A stretch of DNA of 64,000 bases from Bradyrhizobium elkanii USDA 76. Lineage in GTDB: Bacteria; Pseudomonadota; Alphaproteobacteria; Rhizobiales; Xanthobacteraceae. The stretch covers positions 5,386,001-5,450,000 of the forward strand of contig NZ_CP066356.1 in assembly GCF_023278185.1 (NCBI RefSeq), read 5' to 3'. Shown piece after piece: positions 16,401 through 25,539 of the stretch. Numbering within the stretch: position 1 is the first letter of the stretch; every line of letters starts with the position of its first letter. The notes under the pieces are model-generated. The model had not been told where the DNA came from. It saw only the letters and a list, made by a program, of their open reading frames with translations, and did not search any database. Both the position numbers and the translations under genes were made by a program.

Positions 16401-17441
16401 TCAGACCTTGCTGACGTCGATGATGGCCTGGACGAAGGCCTGCGGCGCTTCCTGCGGCAGATTGTGGCCGATGCCGCCGGTCAGGAGCCGATGCTCATAA
16501 TGGCCGGAGAACTTCTTGGCATAGGCCGCGGGCTCGGGATGCGGCGCGCCGTTGGCATCGCCCTCCATCGTGATGGTCGGGATCGCGATGACCGGCGCCT
16601 GAGCCAGCGTCTTCTCGAACGCGTCGTACTTCGCCTCGCCCTCGGCGAGCCCGAGCCGCCAGCGATAATTGTGGATCACGATGTCGACGTGGTCGGGATT
16701 CTCGAACGCAGCCGCGCTGCGGTCGTAGGTGGCGTCGTCGAACTTCCACTGCGGCGAGGCGAGCTGCCAGATCAGCTTGTTGAAGTCGTGCCGGTTCTTG
16801 GCATAGCCCTCACGGCCGCGCTCGGTCGCGAAATAAAACTGGTACCACCATTGCAGCTCGGCCTTCGGCGGCAGCGGCATCTTGCCGGCCGCCTGGCTGC
16901 CGATCAGATAGCCGCTCACCGACACCATCGCCTTGCAGCGCTCGGGCCAGAGCACCGCCATGATGTTGGCGGTGCGCGCGCCCCAATCATAGCCACCGAG
17001 CACAGCCTTCTCGATCTTCAAAGCATCCATCAGCGCGATGATGTCGGCGGCGACCGCGACCGGCTGGCCGCTGCGCATGGTGTCGCTGGAGAGGAAGCGC
17101 GTCGTGCCGTAGCCGCGCAGATGCGGCACGATCACGCGGTAGCCGGCCTCGGCCAGCGCCGGCGCGACGTCGGCATAGCTGTGGATGTCGTAGGGCCAGC
17201 CGTGCAGCAGGATCACCGCGGGACCGGACGCAGGACCCATCTCGACATAACCGGTATCAAGCACGCCGGCATTGATCTGCTTGCCGGGACCGATCGAGGT
17301 GTGGGCGCCGGCCTTGATCGCAGGCAGCGCCGGCTTGGACTGGGCCTGAGCCGAGCCGATGACGCCGAGCCTGGAAGCGGCAAGGATCCCGCCGGCGATG
17401 CCGAGGAAGCGGCGGCGTTGCTGATTGATGGATTGGGACAT
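16401..17441 (-). CDS. Exported alpha/beta hydrolase, epoxide hydrolase-like
   Basis: 346 residues from ATG 17441, which has AGGAG 6 nt upstream. The N-terminus has a twin-arginine signal (NQQRRRFLGIAGGILA), so the enzyme should be exported folded. The fold's elements are clear: HGWPYD oxyanion loop, nucleophile elbow GGYDWGAR with Asp rather than Ser (about D152), and a late GGIGHNLPQE histidine. An Asp nucleophile points to epoxide hydrolase or dehalogenase chemistry. It is transcribed with cytochrome P460 and is divergent from a wHTH-TPR regulator that may control it. Confidence 0.88.
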   Translation of the reverse strand: MSQSINQQRRRFLGIAGGILAASRLGVIGSAQAQSKPALPAIKAGAHTSIGPGKQINAGVLDTGYVEMGPASGPAVILLHGWPYDIHSYADVAPALAEAGYRVIVPHLRGYGTTRFLSSDTMRSGQPVAVAADIIALMDALKIEKAVLGGYDWGARTANIMAVLWPERCKAMVSVSGYLIGSQAAGKMPLPPKAELQWWYQFYFATERGREGYAKNRHDFNKLIWQLASPQWKFDDATYDRSAAAFENPDHVDIVIHNYRWRLGLAEGEAKYDAFEKTLAQAPVIAIPTITMEGDANGAPHPEPAAYAKKFSGHYEHRLLTGGIGHNLPQEAPQAFVQAIIDVSKV

Positions 17442-17604
17442 GGCGATCTCCTGCATCTGGTGTCGGGATCGAATATTGCAGAGACCGCCCCCGTCCGCTT
17501 TCAGAGGACGTGGATTTGTCCTTCAGGCCGTCGTGATTTTTGCTCCGGGCGGCCTGTGCTAGGTTCCGCCACCGATTCAGCCGCCGGCCGCCGGACTCTT
17601 CGAT

Positions 17605-19158
17605 TTGACTTACCATTTCAACGACTTGACGCTCGATTCCGAACGCCGTGAGCTGCGCCGTGGCGATGCTCTGGTGGCCGTCGAGCCGCAGGTCTTCGAC
17701 CTCATCGAGTTCCTGATCCGCGCCCGCGATCGGGTGGTCAGCCGCGACGAGGTGCTGGCCGCCGTCTGGCACGGCCGGATCGTCTCGGAAGCGACACTGA
17801 GCAGCCGGATCAACGCCGCGCGGACCGCGATCGGCGACAATGGCGAGGAGCAGCGGCTGATCCGCACCCTGCCCCGCAAAGGCCTCCGCTTTGTCGGCGA
17901 TGTCAGGGAGGACACCGCGCACGATCGCCCGGTTGCAGACAATGCCGGCCCGCCACGGCCGAGCGAAGGCCCGTCGATCGCGGTGCTGCCCTTCACCAAT
18001 ATGAGCGGCGACCCCGAGCAGGATTATTTCGCCGACGGCATCGCCGAGGACATCACCACCGCGCTCGCGCGTTGCAGCCGGCTTACGGTGATCGCGCGCA
18101 ACTCCGCCTTCACCTACAAGGGCAAGGCGGTCGACATCCGCCAGGTCGGCCGCGATCTCGGCGTCGGCTATGTTCTCGAAGGCAGCGTCCGCCGCGGCGG
18201 CGATCGGCTGCGGATCACCGGGCAGCTGATCGACGCCGTCTCCGGCGCGCATCTGTGGGCCGACCGGTTCGATGGCGCCGCGACTGATGTGTTCGACCTG
18301 CAGGACCGCATCACCGAGAACGTGGTCGGCGCGATCGAGCCGACCCTGCTCGTTGCGGAAGCCGAGCGGGTGCGGGCCACGCCGCCCGACAGGCTCGACG
18401 CCTACGATCTGCTGCTGCGCGCCTATAGCCTGCGATACGAGTTCACGCCCGAGAGCATGGAAGCGGCGCTCGATTGCCTCGACCAGGCGCTGGCGCTCGA
18501 CCCCGCTTATGCACCGGCGCTGGCGGCCTCCGCCTATTGTCATGCGATGCGCCATGTCCAGGGCTGGCTGAAGCCGAACGACGCCTACCGCGAACGCGCG
18601 GTCGCGCAGGCCTGGCGCGCGGTCGAGCTCGCGCCCGGTGACCCGCAGGTGTTGTGGATGGCGGCGTTCGCGATCTGGAACATGGCCGACGAGATCGAGC
18701 CCGCGCGCGACCTGTTCGAGCGTTCGCTTGCGATCAACCCGAACTCGGCGATGGCGCTCGTGCTCGGCGGCTGGATCGAGGCGATGCGCGGCAATCAGAA
18801 AGCCGGCCGCGCCATGATCGAGCGCGCGCAACGGCTGAACCCGCGCGACCCGCGCGGCTGGTTTGCCGCCGCGGCGCTGGCGATCTGCGCGGTGCTCGAC
18901 CGGAATTTTGCCGAGGCGGTGATGTGGGCCGACAAGGCGCTGGCGCAGAACCGCCGCTTCGCGGTGGCGCTGCGCGTCCTGATCGTGGCGCTGGTCAAGA
19001 CCGGCGACAACGCACGCGCGGCCCAGATCGCGCGCGAGCTGCTCAAGATCGACCCGGAGTTCACGATCTCCGGCTTCCTGTCGCGGGTCCCGTTTCCGGT
19101 GCAATCGATGTCCGCGACCTATCGTGAGACGCTGAAGGCGGCCGGTGTCCCGGACTGA
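17605..19158 (+). CDS. Winged-helix/TolB-like/TPR transcriptional regulator
   Basis: 517 residues from a TTG start. Residues 1-100 form an OmpR/CadC-type winged helix (LVAVEPQVFDLIEFLI through TLPRKGLRFVGDV). Residues 128-250 are the domain that begins SIAVLPFTNMSGDPEQDYFA, often found in adenylate cyclase-like and CadC-like regulators of rhizobia. The rest is a series of TPR helices. No transmembrane segment or receiver domain is seen, so this is a cytoplasmic one-component regulator. It lies divergent from the exported hydrolase/P460 pair, 163 bp away, and is the obvious candidate for its control. Confidence 0.9.
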   Translation: MTYHFNDLTLDSERRELRRGDALVAVEPQVFDLIEFLIRARDRVVSRDEVLAAVWHGRIVSEATLSSRINAARTAIGDNGEEQRLIRTLPRKGLRFVGDVREDTAHDRPVADNAGPPRPSEGPSIAVLPFTNMSGDPEQDYFADGIAEDITTALARCSRLTVIARNSAFTYKGKAVDIRQVGRDLGVGYVLEGSVRRGGDRLRITGQLIDAVSGAHLWADRFDGAATDVFDLQDRITENVVGAIEPTLLVAEAERVRATPPDRLDAYDLLLRAYSLRYEFTPESMEAALDCLDQALALDPAYAPALAASAYCHAMRHVQGWLKPNDAYRERAVAQAWRAVELAPGDPQVLWMAAFAIWNMADEIEPARDLFERSLAINPNSAMALVLGGWIEAMRGNQKAGRAMIERAQRLNPRDPRGWFAAAALAICAVLDRNFAEAVMWADKALAQNRRFAVALRVLIVALVKTGDNARAAQIARELLKIDPEFTISGFLSRVPFPVQSMSATYRETLKAAGVPD

Positions 19159-19401
19159 CGCCGCTCGAAGGACGCGACGTTCATTCACCCGGTACGTCGC
19201 ACGACGTGCCTGGCGGCTTCGGCGTGATGGTCAGCGCCGAAGGGGGACGGTCGCGATGTGCCCGGACGCGGACGCATTATACTGACCTTGAGTTCTGTCA
19301 GTTTGACCCAAAGCAGACGTCTTCTTCCGATGATTGACGGCTCACCACCGCGTCAACACCTCACGCTCATGTGTCCAGAACAAGTAGACGCCCTTATTGA
19401 A
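19159..19401. other. Intergenic region before the amidase operators
   Basis: This is the first part of a 341-bp gap between the regulator and the amidase. No convincing gene is seen. A stretch at 19205-19325 keeps short open frames but resembles nothing I can name. The AT-rich part with palindromes begins at 19395. Confidence 0.4.
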
Positions 19402-19432
19402 TTACGATCGTAATTTAATATTATGACCGTAA
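19402..19432. promoter_or_regulatory. Tandem palindromic operators before amidase gene
   Basis: TTACGATCGTAA (19402-19413, inside a perfect 16-bp palindrome AATTACGATCGTAATT at 19400-19415) is followed by the related TTATGACCGTAA (19421-19432), 19 bp centre to centre. The block is AT-rich in a GC-rich region and lies 68-98 bp before the amidase start, a promoter position. The TetR-family gene downstream of the amidase is the likely reader. Confidence 0.75.
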
Positions 19433-19499
19433 TGGCATCGAGCTGAGCCGCTGTTGAGCGGCTGCGGAATGCCGCAAACAGGCTCCTTGCGAGGACTCC

Positions 19500-20966
19500 A
19501 TGGGCGACACCAGCACCATTTCAGGTCGTAGCGAACCGCGAGAATTCTTGGATCCTTCCTCGCTGGGGCTCGCAGCGGCTGCGGTAGCCATTCGTGCAGG
19601 CCATATCACGTCCGAAGCGTACACTGCGGCGCTGCTGCTTCGCGCCCGAACGCTTGCCGAGCTCAACGCCTTCATCACCATCGACGAGACGGCCGTGTTG
19701 GCGGCCGCGAGGGACGCGGACAAGGCACGAGCCGCCGGATCGGCGGCTCTGCTACTGGGTGTGCCGCTTGGGGTGAAAGACAGTTATTTGACGAAGGGGC
19801 TGCCTACGAGCCTGGGTCTCGATAGCCTTGCTCGCTTCGTGCCGCGCGAAGATGCGGACGCTGTCCGCGCCATCAAGGGTGCGGGTGCCCTGGTCTTCGG
19901 GAAGAACAACCTCGTCGAGATGTCTTACGGCTTGACCGGTCACAACGAACGTTACGGCCAAGTGAAGAATCCGCACGCACGAGATCGCGTTGCGGGCGGC
20001 TCCTCGAGCGGCTCCGCCGCATCGGTGGCTGCAAACCTTGTTCCCGCGTCGTTGGGCGGTGACACCGTCGGGTCGATCCGGGTGCCCGCATCCTTTTGTG
20101 GGGTCGTGGGATTCAAGCCAACGACCGGACGTTGGCCACGCAACGGCGTTGCTCCGATCTCCCACACGCTCGACACGACGGGTGCATTCGCCCGAAGCGT
20201 CGAGGACTGCATCTTGCTGGATCAGGTCGTGACGGGTGAACAAACGGCCGAGTTCTCCGACGACGGCAACGATCTGAGGGGAGTTCGACTGGCCTTCGCG
20301 CCTCGACAATTCCTCCATCTGGTGGACTCGGAGGTCGAGATCCGGTTCCGCGAGGCGGTTCGGCAGCTACGGGACGCAGGCGCCGAGGTTATTGAGGTCG
20401 ACCTTGGTGACGATTTCAACGCCCTCATCCAAACCGCGACATGGGGCATCTTCGCGCACGAGACGATGGGTGCGATCTCGGATTTCCTTCGTCGTCACGA
20501 CGTTCCGACCACGTTCGAGGCGATCTACGACGGGCTTAAGCCCCAACTTCGGCAAGCATGGGGGCACATCGTCCTGCCGGGCGGTGCGGGCGCTGTCTCA
20601 GCTGAGGCCTATCAGACTGCGCTCAACGTGAGCCGGCCTGAAATCCGGCGCCGTCTCGACAAGGCGTTCGTCGCTGAAGGAGCGCAGATCATTCTGCAAC
20701 CGACCACACCATGCCCCGCGCCCTTGATCGAAGAGCAGGCGACCGTCCGTGTTGCGGGACAGGACGTCAGCTACCTCGCCTTGGCGAACCACACCGTGTC
20801 GGCGAGCAGCGTGGGGCTGCCGGGTATCAGTCTTCCCGTTGGCCGCTCTCGCGCTGGGCTGCCGCTTGGCCTTGAACTTGACGCTTCGGTAGGTAGCGAC
20901 CGGACGCTTTTGGTCCTCGCTCGTAAGATCGAACGCGTTTTGGGTACCGCGTCGACCGCGACCTAG
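19500..20966 (+). CDS. Amidase signature family hydrolase
   Basis: 488 residues. The Ser-cisSer-Lys triad of the family is visible: Lys in GVPLGVKDSYL (about K93), cis-Ser in AGGSSSGSA (about S168) and the nucleophile in GGDTVGSIRVP (about S192). It hydrolyses an amide, releasing ammonia or amine; the position relative to a TetR gene rather than gat genes argues for a catabolic or detoxifying amidase, not GatA. The gene has fewer strongly GC-biased codons than its neighbours by eye. It is followed after 47 bp by the TetR gene on the same strand. Confidence 0.92.
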   Translation: MGDTSTISGRSEPREFLDPSSLGLAAAAVAIRAGHITSEAYTAALLLRARTLAELNAFITIDETAVLAAARDADKARAAGSAALLLGVPLGVKDSYLTKGLPTSLGLDSLARFVPREDADAVRAIKGAGALVFGKNNLVEMSYGLTGHNERYGQVKNPHARDRVAGGSSSGSAASVAANLVPASLGGDTVGSIRVPASFCGVVGFKPTTGRWPRNGVAPISHTLDTTGAFARSVEDCILLDQVVTGEQTAEFSDDGNDLRGVRLAFAPRQFLHLVDSEVEIRFREAVRQLRDAGAEVIEVDLGDDFNALIQTATWGIFAHETMGAISDFLRRHDVPTTFEAIYDGLKPQLRQAWGHIVLPGGAGAVSAEAYQTALNVSRPEIRRRLDKAFVAEGAQIILQPTTPCPAPLIEEQATVRVAGQDVSYLALANHTVSASSVGLPGISLPVGRSRAGLPLGLELDASVGSDRTLLVLARKIERVLGTASTAT

Positions 20967-21013
20967 CGCTCTGAGCCGTGCTGGCTGCGGGACATTGATG
21001 GAGTTGGCAGAAG

Positions 21014-21595
21014 ATGCGTTTCGAGAAAGGTCACAAGTTGTCGACAAGACGGCACATTGTCGATGTGGCATCGAAGTGCATGCGCCGGGACGGCATCTCC
21101 GCGACAGGAATTACGGCGATTATGGGCGAGGCTGGCCTGACCAAAGGGGCTTTCTCGCCGCACTTCGAGTCCAAGCGGGTGCTTGTTCGCGAGGCGCTGG
21201 CACTGGCACTGGACGGTCAGCAGCATCGCCTTGATGAAGATCAGCTCAAGGGCCTCGACCTTGAAAGCGCAGTTCGTGGATACCTGAACCGCGCTCACCT
21301 CGAAGCCCCTGCGGACGGTTGCCCCTCCGCGGCGTTGCTTCCGGAAATCGCGCGCCAGCCCCTGTCCATCAGGCAAGATTACGAGAAAGCGCTGCGAAGC
21401 TACATTGCCACTTTGGCCGCGCTACTTCCCGGCACAGATTCTGTAGAAAAACAACGGCGCGCAACCGCCATCTTCGGGCTCATGGTGGGCACCCTGCAGT
21501 TTGCGCGGGCCGTGCCCGACGCTAACGAAGCGCAGAAGATCTTGGATGGCGGCGTTGAGGCTGCATTGCAGTTGGCGCGAACTCCATCACCTTAA
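21014..21595 (+). CDS. TetR/AcrR family regulator
   Basis: 193 residues. The N-terminal helix-turn-helix is typical: STRRHIVDVASKCMRRDGIS, then ITAIMGEAGLTKGAFSPHF with the usual recognition helix ESKRVLVREAL. The C-terminal ligand domain (PSAALLPEIARQPLSIR, then LMVGTLQFARAV) resembles the LmrA/YxaF subgroup. It lies directly behind the amidase on the same strand and probably controls it through the palindromes at 19402-19432. The inducer is unknown, perhaps the amidase substrate. Confidence 0.92.
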   Translation: MRFEKGHKLSTRRHIVDVASKCMRRDGISATGITAIMGEAGLTKGAFSPHFESKRVLVREALALALDGQQHRLDEDQLKGLDLESAVRGYLNRAHLEAPADGCPSAALLPEIARQPLSIRQDYEKALRSYIATLAALLPGTDSVEKQRRATAIFGLMVGTLQFARAVPDANEAQKILDGGVEAALQLARTPSP

Positions 21596-21628
21596 CGTCG
21601 GAAAGAACGTCGAGACTCAGTTCGAGCA

Positions 21629-22270
21629 CTACAATCCCGGTGACCTCGCCGCCCAAGCCTTGGTGGCCTTGCAGCTTTCCATCGCTCGGACGTAGGCAGC
21701 GCGTGCCGTCGTGCGGGCGAGATAGTCCCGCTCGGTCAAACCGGGGACGTAGTTGCCGGTTCGCATGCCGAGCAGGAGGGCGTAGCTCACCGAGATATCG
21801 GCAGCAGTGAATCGGTCGCCGGCGACATAGGGGCAATCCGCGAGGCGGCGGATAACCAACCCCAGCCGGCTTTCGAAGGTCTCGAGAGCCCAGCAGGTAA
21901 CCTGGGCATCTCGCTCGGCTTCGGGTGCCAGTTGGCGACCGACAATGACGGCGTTCATCGGCCCGGCGAGCCCGGCCTCGCCCAAGTGGAGAAACTGCAG
22001 ATAGGAAGCGAAGGCGGGATCGTCAGGGGCGACGGCAAGCGAACCCGAGCCGTGGCGGGCGAGCAGGTACTCGAGGATCGCAATCGATTCGACCATGATC
22101 GTCTCGCCGTCCTGCAGCGCGGGAATGAAGCCGGCGGGGTTGATTGCGAGGAAATCGCGATCCTTCTCGGCTGCGAGCAGATCGACCGGGCGCAGCCGAT
22201 AGGCCAATCCCAATTCCTCGAGCAGCCAGACAACACGGAAGCCGCGACCTTCGCCATAGACGGTGAGCAT
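21629..22270 (-). CDS. Glutathione S-transferase
   Basis: 213 residues from ATG 22270 with AGGAG upstream; an in-frame extension to 22351 lacks family sequence. The thioredoxin-fold N-domain reads MLTVYGEGRGFRVVWLLEEL, and the glutathione-binding loop NPAGFIPAL..GETIMVESIAI contains the conserved cis-Pro and Glu-Ser. The helical C-domain ends with GDRFTAADISVSYALLLG. It would conjugate glutathione to electrophiles in the cytosol. It is convergent with the TetR gene and is not obviously part of that unit. Confidence 0.9.
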   Translation of the reverse strand: MLTVYGEGRGFRVVWLLEELGLAYRLRPVDLLAAEKDRDFLAINPAGFIPALQDGETIMVESIAILEYLLARHGSGSLAVAPDDPAFASYLQFLHLGEAGLAGPMNAVIVGRQLAPEAERDAQVTCWALETFESRLGLVIRRLADCPYVAGDRFTAADISVSYALLLGMRTGNYVPGLTERDYLARTTARAAYVRAMESCKATKAWAARSPGL

Positions 22271-22552
22271 GGTTGAGCGCTCCTGGATTGGGCTGGATGA
22301 CCTAACTCGCAGAGCCAAGCCCGTCGCCAACGGACCAGCGATGCGCATCATGCGCTCAAGGCTTCGCGCATATGTGCGAAATGCCTTGGAGCGGCCCTCT
22401 GCGCAATTTCGGAATATTAGAAGAATACCCCTGAGTTGCCCGACATGTCAAGTTGCCTGGTCGAACGCCGGCCGCCGCCGGCTCCTTTGCATGGGGTTGT
22501 TTTCGATATTTTGGCGGCGCCCCCTGCGACGGCCCCATCACTTCATATTGCT

Positions 22553-23881
22553 CTAGCCGGAGCCGCCCGGCTCCAGCGCCTCGCCGAGCTCGAGCGGATG
22601 CGCCATCGTCTCGTGCAGCGCCTGCTTGTCGAGCTCGCCTTCCGACAGACTGATCACGACGCAGGCGACGCCGTTGCCGATCAGGTTGGTGAGCGCGCGG
22701 CACTCGCTCATGAACTTGTCGATGCCGACCAAGATCGCGATCGACTGGATCGGAATGTCGGGCACGATCGACAGCGTCGCGGCCAGCGTGATGAAGCCCG
22801 CGCCGGTGACGCCGGAGGCGCCCTTCGAGGTGATCATGGCAATGCCCAGAATGCCGAGCTCCTGCCAGATCGTCAGATGCGTGTTGGTGGCCTGCGCCAG
22901 GAACAGCGTCGCCAGCGTCATGTAGATGTTGGTGCCGTCGAGATTGAAGCTGTAGCCGGTCGGCACCACGAGGCCGACCACCGAGCGCGAGGCGCCGAGA
23001 TGCTCCATCTTCTGGATCATCTGCGGCAGCACCGTCTCAGACGACGACGTGCCGAGCACGATCAGGAGCTCGTCCTTGATATAGGCGATGAAGCGGATGA
23101 TCGAGAAGCCGGCGAGCCGTGCGATGGCGCCCAGCACGATCAGCACGAACAGGATGCTGGTGAGATAGAAGGTCGCGATCAGCGCCGCCAGATTCAGCAG
23201 CGAGCCGAGGCCGTAGGCGCCGACCGTGAAGGCCATCGCGCCGAATGCGCCGAGCGGCGCGGCGCGGACGATGATCCGGATGATGCCGAAGAACATCTTG
23301 GCGGCCATGTCGATCGCGGAAGCAATCGGCTCGCCGACCTTGCCCATGAGAGCGATGGCGAAGCCCGAGAGGATCGAGATCAGCAGCACCTGCAACAGGT
23401 CGCCGCGCGCGACCGCACCGAGATAGCTGTCCGGAATGATCGCCATCAGATGGGCGACGATGCCCTGCTCCTTGGCCTGCGTGACGTAGTTGGAGACCGA
23501 TTTCGGATCGATCGTGGAAGGATCGATATTGAAGCCGTGGCCGGGCTGCAGCAGCTCGCCGACCAGAAGACCGACCGCAAGCGCCACCGTCGACACCGCC
23601 TCGAAATAGATCAGCGTCTTCAACCCGACCCGGCCGACGCGCTTGAGATCGCCCATCGAGGAGATGCCGTGCACCACGGTGCAGAAGATGACCGGCGCGA
23701 TCATCATCTTGATCAGCGCGATGAAGCCGTCGCCCAGCGGCTTCAATTCCTTGCCGAGATTCGGATAGAAATATCCGATCAGGACACCAGCCACGATCGC
23801 GATCAGCACCTGGACGTAGAGGATCTTGTACCAGGGCTGATGATGGGGACGGGCAACGGGCTTGATCGCGGCTGTAGTCAT
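22553..23881 (-). CDS. dctA: C4-dicarboxylate transport protein DctA
   Basis: 442 residues, the DAACS family size, with about eight membrane helices and two hairpins. It imports succinate, fumarate and malate with protons or sodium. Family motifs are intact: [16 protein letters not shown] (first re-entrant hairpin), [20 protein letters not shown] (ligand site) and [14 protein letters not shown] (second hairpin). In rhizobia DctA feeds bacteroids in nodules and is usually controlled by DctB/DctD with sigma-54. No dctBD pair is in this window, and no good sigma-54 site is seen upstream. Confidence 0.96.
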   Translation of the reverse strand: MTTAAIKPVARPHHQPWYKILYVQVLIAIVAGVLIGYFYPNLGKELKPLGDGFIALIKMMIAPVIFCTVVHGISSMGDLKRVGRVGLKTLIYFEAVSTVALAVGLLVGELLQPGHGFNIDPSTIDPKSVSNYVTQAKEQGIVAHLMAIIPDSYLGAVARGDLLQVLLISILSGFAIALMGKVGEPIASAIDMAAKMFFGIIRIIVRAAPLGAFGAMAFTVGAYGLGSLLNLAALIATFYLTSILFVLIVLGAIARLAGFSIIRFIAYIKDELLIVLGTSSSETVLPQMIQKMEHLGASRSVVGLVVPTGYSFNLDGTNIYMTLATLFLAQATNTHLTIWQELGILGIAMITSKGASGVTGAGFITLAATLSIVPDIPIQSIAILVGIDKFMSECRALTNLIGNGVACVVISLSEGELDKQALHETMAHPLELGEALEPGGSG

Positions 23882-24021
23882 GAGGCGCCCCGGCTAGGAT
23901 GAACTCAACTGGTGATGCCATCTTGGCGGAGCCGCGCGCAAGCGACAATGCCGCTTCGCGCCGTCGCGAGCGCACACGAATCTGTCATAGACTGCGTGCG
24001 GATCGCATCGGGAGGCTGGGA

Positions 24022-24180
24022 ATGGACTTCACGGCATTGTTTCTCGCCATCACCATCGCCATGCTGGTGGCCTGGCGTGGCCCGCGCCCCGTCGCGATCG
24101 GCCTGTTCGCGGTGATCCTGATCGCCTGCGTCGCGACCTTGCTGCACCACGCTACCGACCGTCTCACCTTGTCGTTCTGA
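24022..24180 (+). CDS. DUF5993 small membrane protein
   Basis: 52 residues from ATG 24022, with GGGAGG 6 nt upstream. The protein is almost all membrane: one helix at about residues 3-17 and another at 26-42, with WRGPRPVAIGLF between them and LHHATDRL after. This matches DUF5993, a small family regularly encoded directly before dsbB. The next gene starts 8 bp later on the same strand. The function is unknown; a helper of the DsbB-like protein is likely from context. Confidence 0.85.
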   Translation: MDFTALFLAITIAMLVAWRGPRPVAIGLFAVILIACVATLLHHATDRLTLSF

Positions 24181-24188
24181 GGCCGGCC

Positions 24189-24743
24189 ATGAACGACACG
24201 CAGGCCGTCACCCTCAATGCCGTCGCGCTCTATGGGCTGGCGTTGGTGCTGGCCGCCGCCTTTGCCGCGCAGCTGCTGCTCCACGAGCTGCCCTGCCCGC
24301 TCTGTCTGTTGCAGCGCCTCCTGTTCGCCCTGCTGGCGATCGGGCCGATCCTCAATATCCGCTTCGGGCCGCGGCCGAGTCATTATGCGTTGTCGCTGCT
24401 GACGGCCGTCCTCGGCGCGACGGTCTCGACCCGGCAGGTGCTGCTGCACATCCTCCCCGGCGATGCCGGTTACGGCTCGGCGCTGCTCGGCTATCACTAT
24501 TATACGTGGGCGCTGATCGGCTTCGTCGCCGCGATCCTGCTGCTCGCGGCGATGCTGCTGTTCGACCGCCAGTTCGAGCACCGCGCGGCGCCGGGCAGCT
24601 CGCCCGGCAGGTGCGCGCAGGGCGCGGTGTGGCTGGTGATCGGGCTGACGGCACTGAATGTGCTCTCCACCCTGCTCGAGTGCGGCTTTGCCGCCTGTGC
24701 CGACAATCCCGTCGTCTATGAGCTGCTGAAGTCGGCGCGTTAG
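24189..24743 (+). CDS. dsbB: DsbB-family disulfide bond formation protein
   Basis: 184 residues with four membrane helices. The first periplasmic cysteine pair is in HELPCPLCLLQRLLFALLAI (CPLC), and a second cysteine pair lies in LECGFAACADN near the C-terminus. DsbB passes electrons from DsbA to quinone. The second pair sits at the end rather than in the second periplasmic loop as in E. coli DsbB, typical of the DUF5993-linked subgroup. Its stop codon overlaps the convergent GST stop codon at 24740-24743. Confidence 0.9.
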   Translation: MNDTQAVTLNAVALYGLALVLAAAFAAQLLLHELPCPLCLLQRLLFALLAIGPILNIRFGPRPSHYALSLLTAVLGATVSTRQVLLHILPGDAGYGSALLGYHYYTWALIGFVAAILLLAAMLLFDRQFEHRAAPGSSPGRCAQGAVWLVIGLTALNVLSTLLECGFAACADNPVVYELLKSAR

Positions 24744-25444
24744 GGACGCTTCGGAATATTCAATCCGCGCTCCACCGCCGGCCGCTTGAGACCGCGCTCC
24801 AGCCAGGCGGCGACCTGCGTGAACTGGTCGAATTCGACGAGCTCGCGCGCGCCGTAGAAGCCGGTCAGATTGCGCACCCAGCCGAGCATCGAGATGTCGG
24901 CGATGCTGTATTCATCGTCCATGAACCACAGCCGTCCGGCGAGATGCGTCTCCATCACGCCGAGCAGGCGCCTGGACTCGGCGACGTAGCGCTGCAGCGG
25001 CCGCTTGTCCTCGTAATCCTTGCCGGCGAATTTGTGGAAGAACCCGACCTGGCCGAACATCGGTCCGATGCCGCCCATCTGGAAATGCACCCACTGGATG
25101 GCCTGATAGCGGCGCGCCGCGTCCGCCGGCAACAGCTTGCCGGTCTTGTCGGCGAGATATTGCAGGATGGCGCCGGATTCGAACAACGGCAGCGGCTTGC
25201 CGCCCGGACCGTTGGGATCGAGGATCGCCGGGATCTTGCCGTTCGGGTTCAGCGACAGGAACTCCGGCGTCTTCTGGTCATCCTTGTTGAAGTCGACGAG
25301 ATGGACCTCGTAGGGCAGCCCGATCTCCTCGAGCATGATCGAGACCTTCACGCCGTTCGGCGTCGGCAGCGAATAGAGCTGCAGGCGGTCCGGATGCCGG
25401 GCGGGCCAGCGCTTTGTGATGGAAAAGGCAGACAAGTCGGTCAT
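24740..25444 (-). CDS. Glutathione S-transferase, YghU/Ure2p-like
   Basis: 234 residues from ATG 25444; the open frame extends far upstream but only as antisense to the SDR gene. RLQLYSLPTPNGVKVSIMLE is the N-terminal signature of the YghU/Ure2p-type GSTs, with NPNGKIPAILDP and FESGAILQYLADK forming the glutathione site. These enzymes often act as disulfide-bond reductases or peroxidases on glutathione adducts. It is convergent with dsbB, sharing stop-codon bases. Confidence 0.92.
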   Translation of the reverse strand: MTDLSAFSITKRWPARHPDRLQLYSLPTPNGVKVSIMLEEIGLPYEVHLVDFNKDDQKTPEFLSLNPNGKIPAILDPNGPGGKPLPLFESGAILQYLADKTGKLLPADAARRYQAIQWVHFQMGGIGPMFGQVGFFHKFAGKDYEDKRPLQRYVAESRRLLGVMETHLAGRLWFMDDEYSIADISMLGWVRNLTGFYGARELVEFDQFTQVAAWLERGLKRPAVERGLNIPKRP

Positions 25445-25539
25445 GTCGACATTCTTTGCAAGGGTTGTTGCTTTGCAGGGTTGTTGTTGGACGGCTAATG
25501 TACGGAGCTCAGTGAAAGCCGCAAGGTCTGCAACCGGCC

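Noticed and set aside
17257-19188. 643-codon open frame on the minus strand over the wHTH-TPR regulator
   Set aside because: Shadow of the real gene; no domain-like sequence and skewed residue composition. The part at 17257-17456 only repeats the hydrolase in another frame.
23885-23990. Possible sigma-54 promoter before dctA (GGCAT...TTGC and GGCAT...TTGA on the minus strand)
   Set aside because: In both cases the distance between the GG and GC/GA elements is one base too long for a -24/-12 site, so I do not call it.
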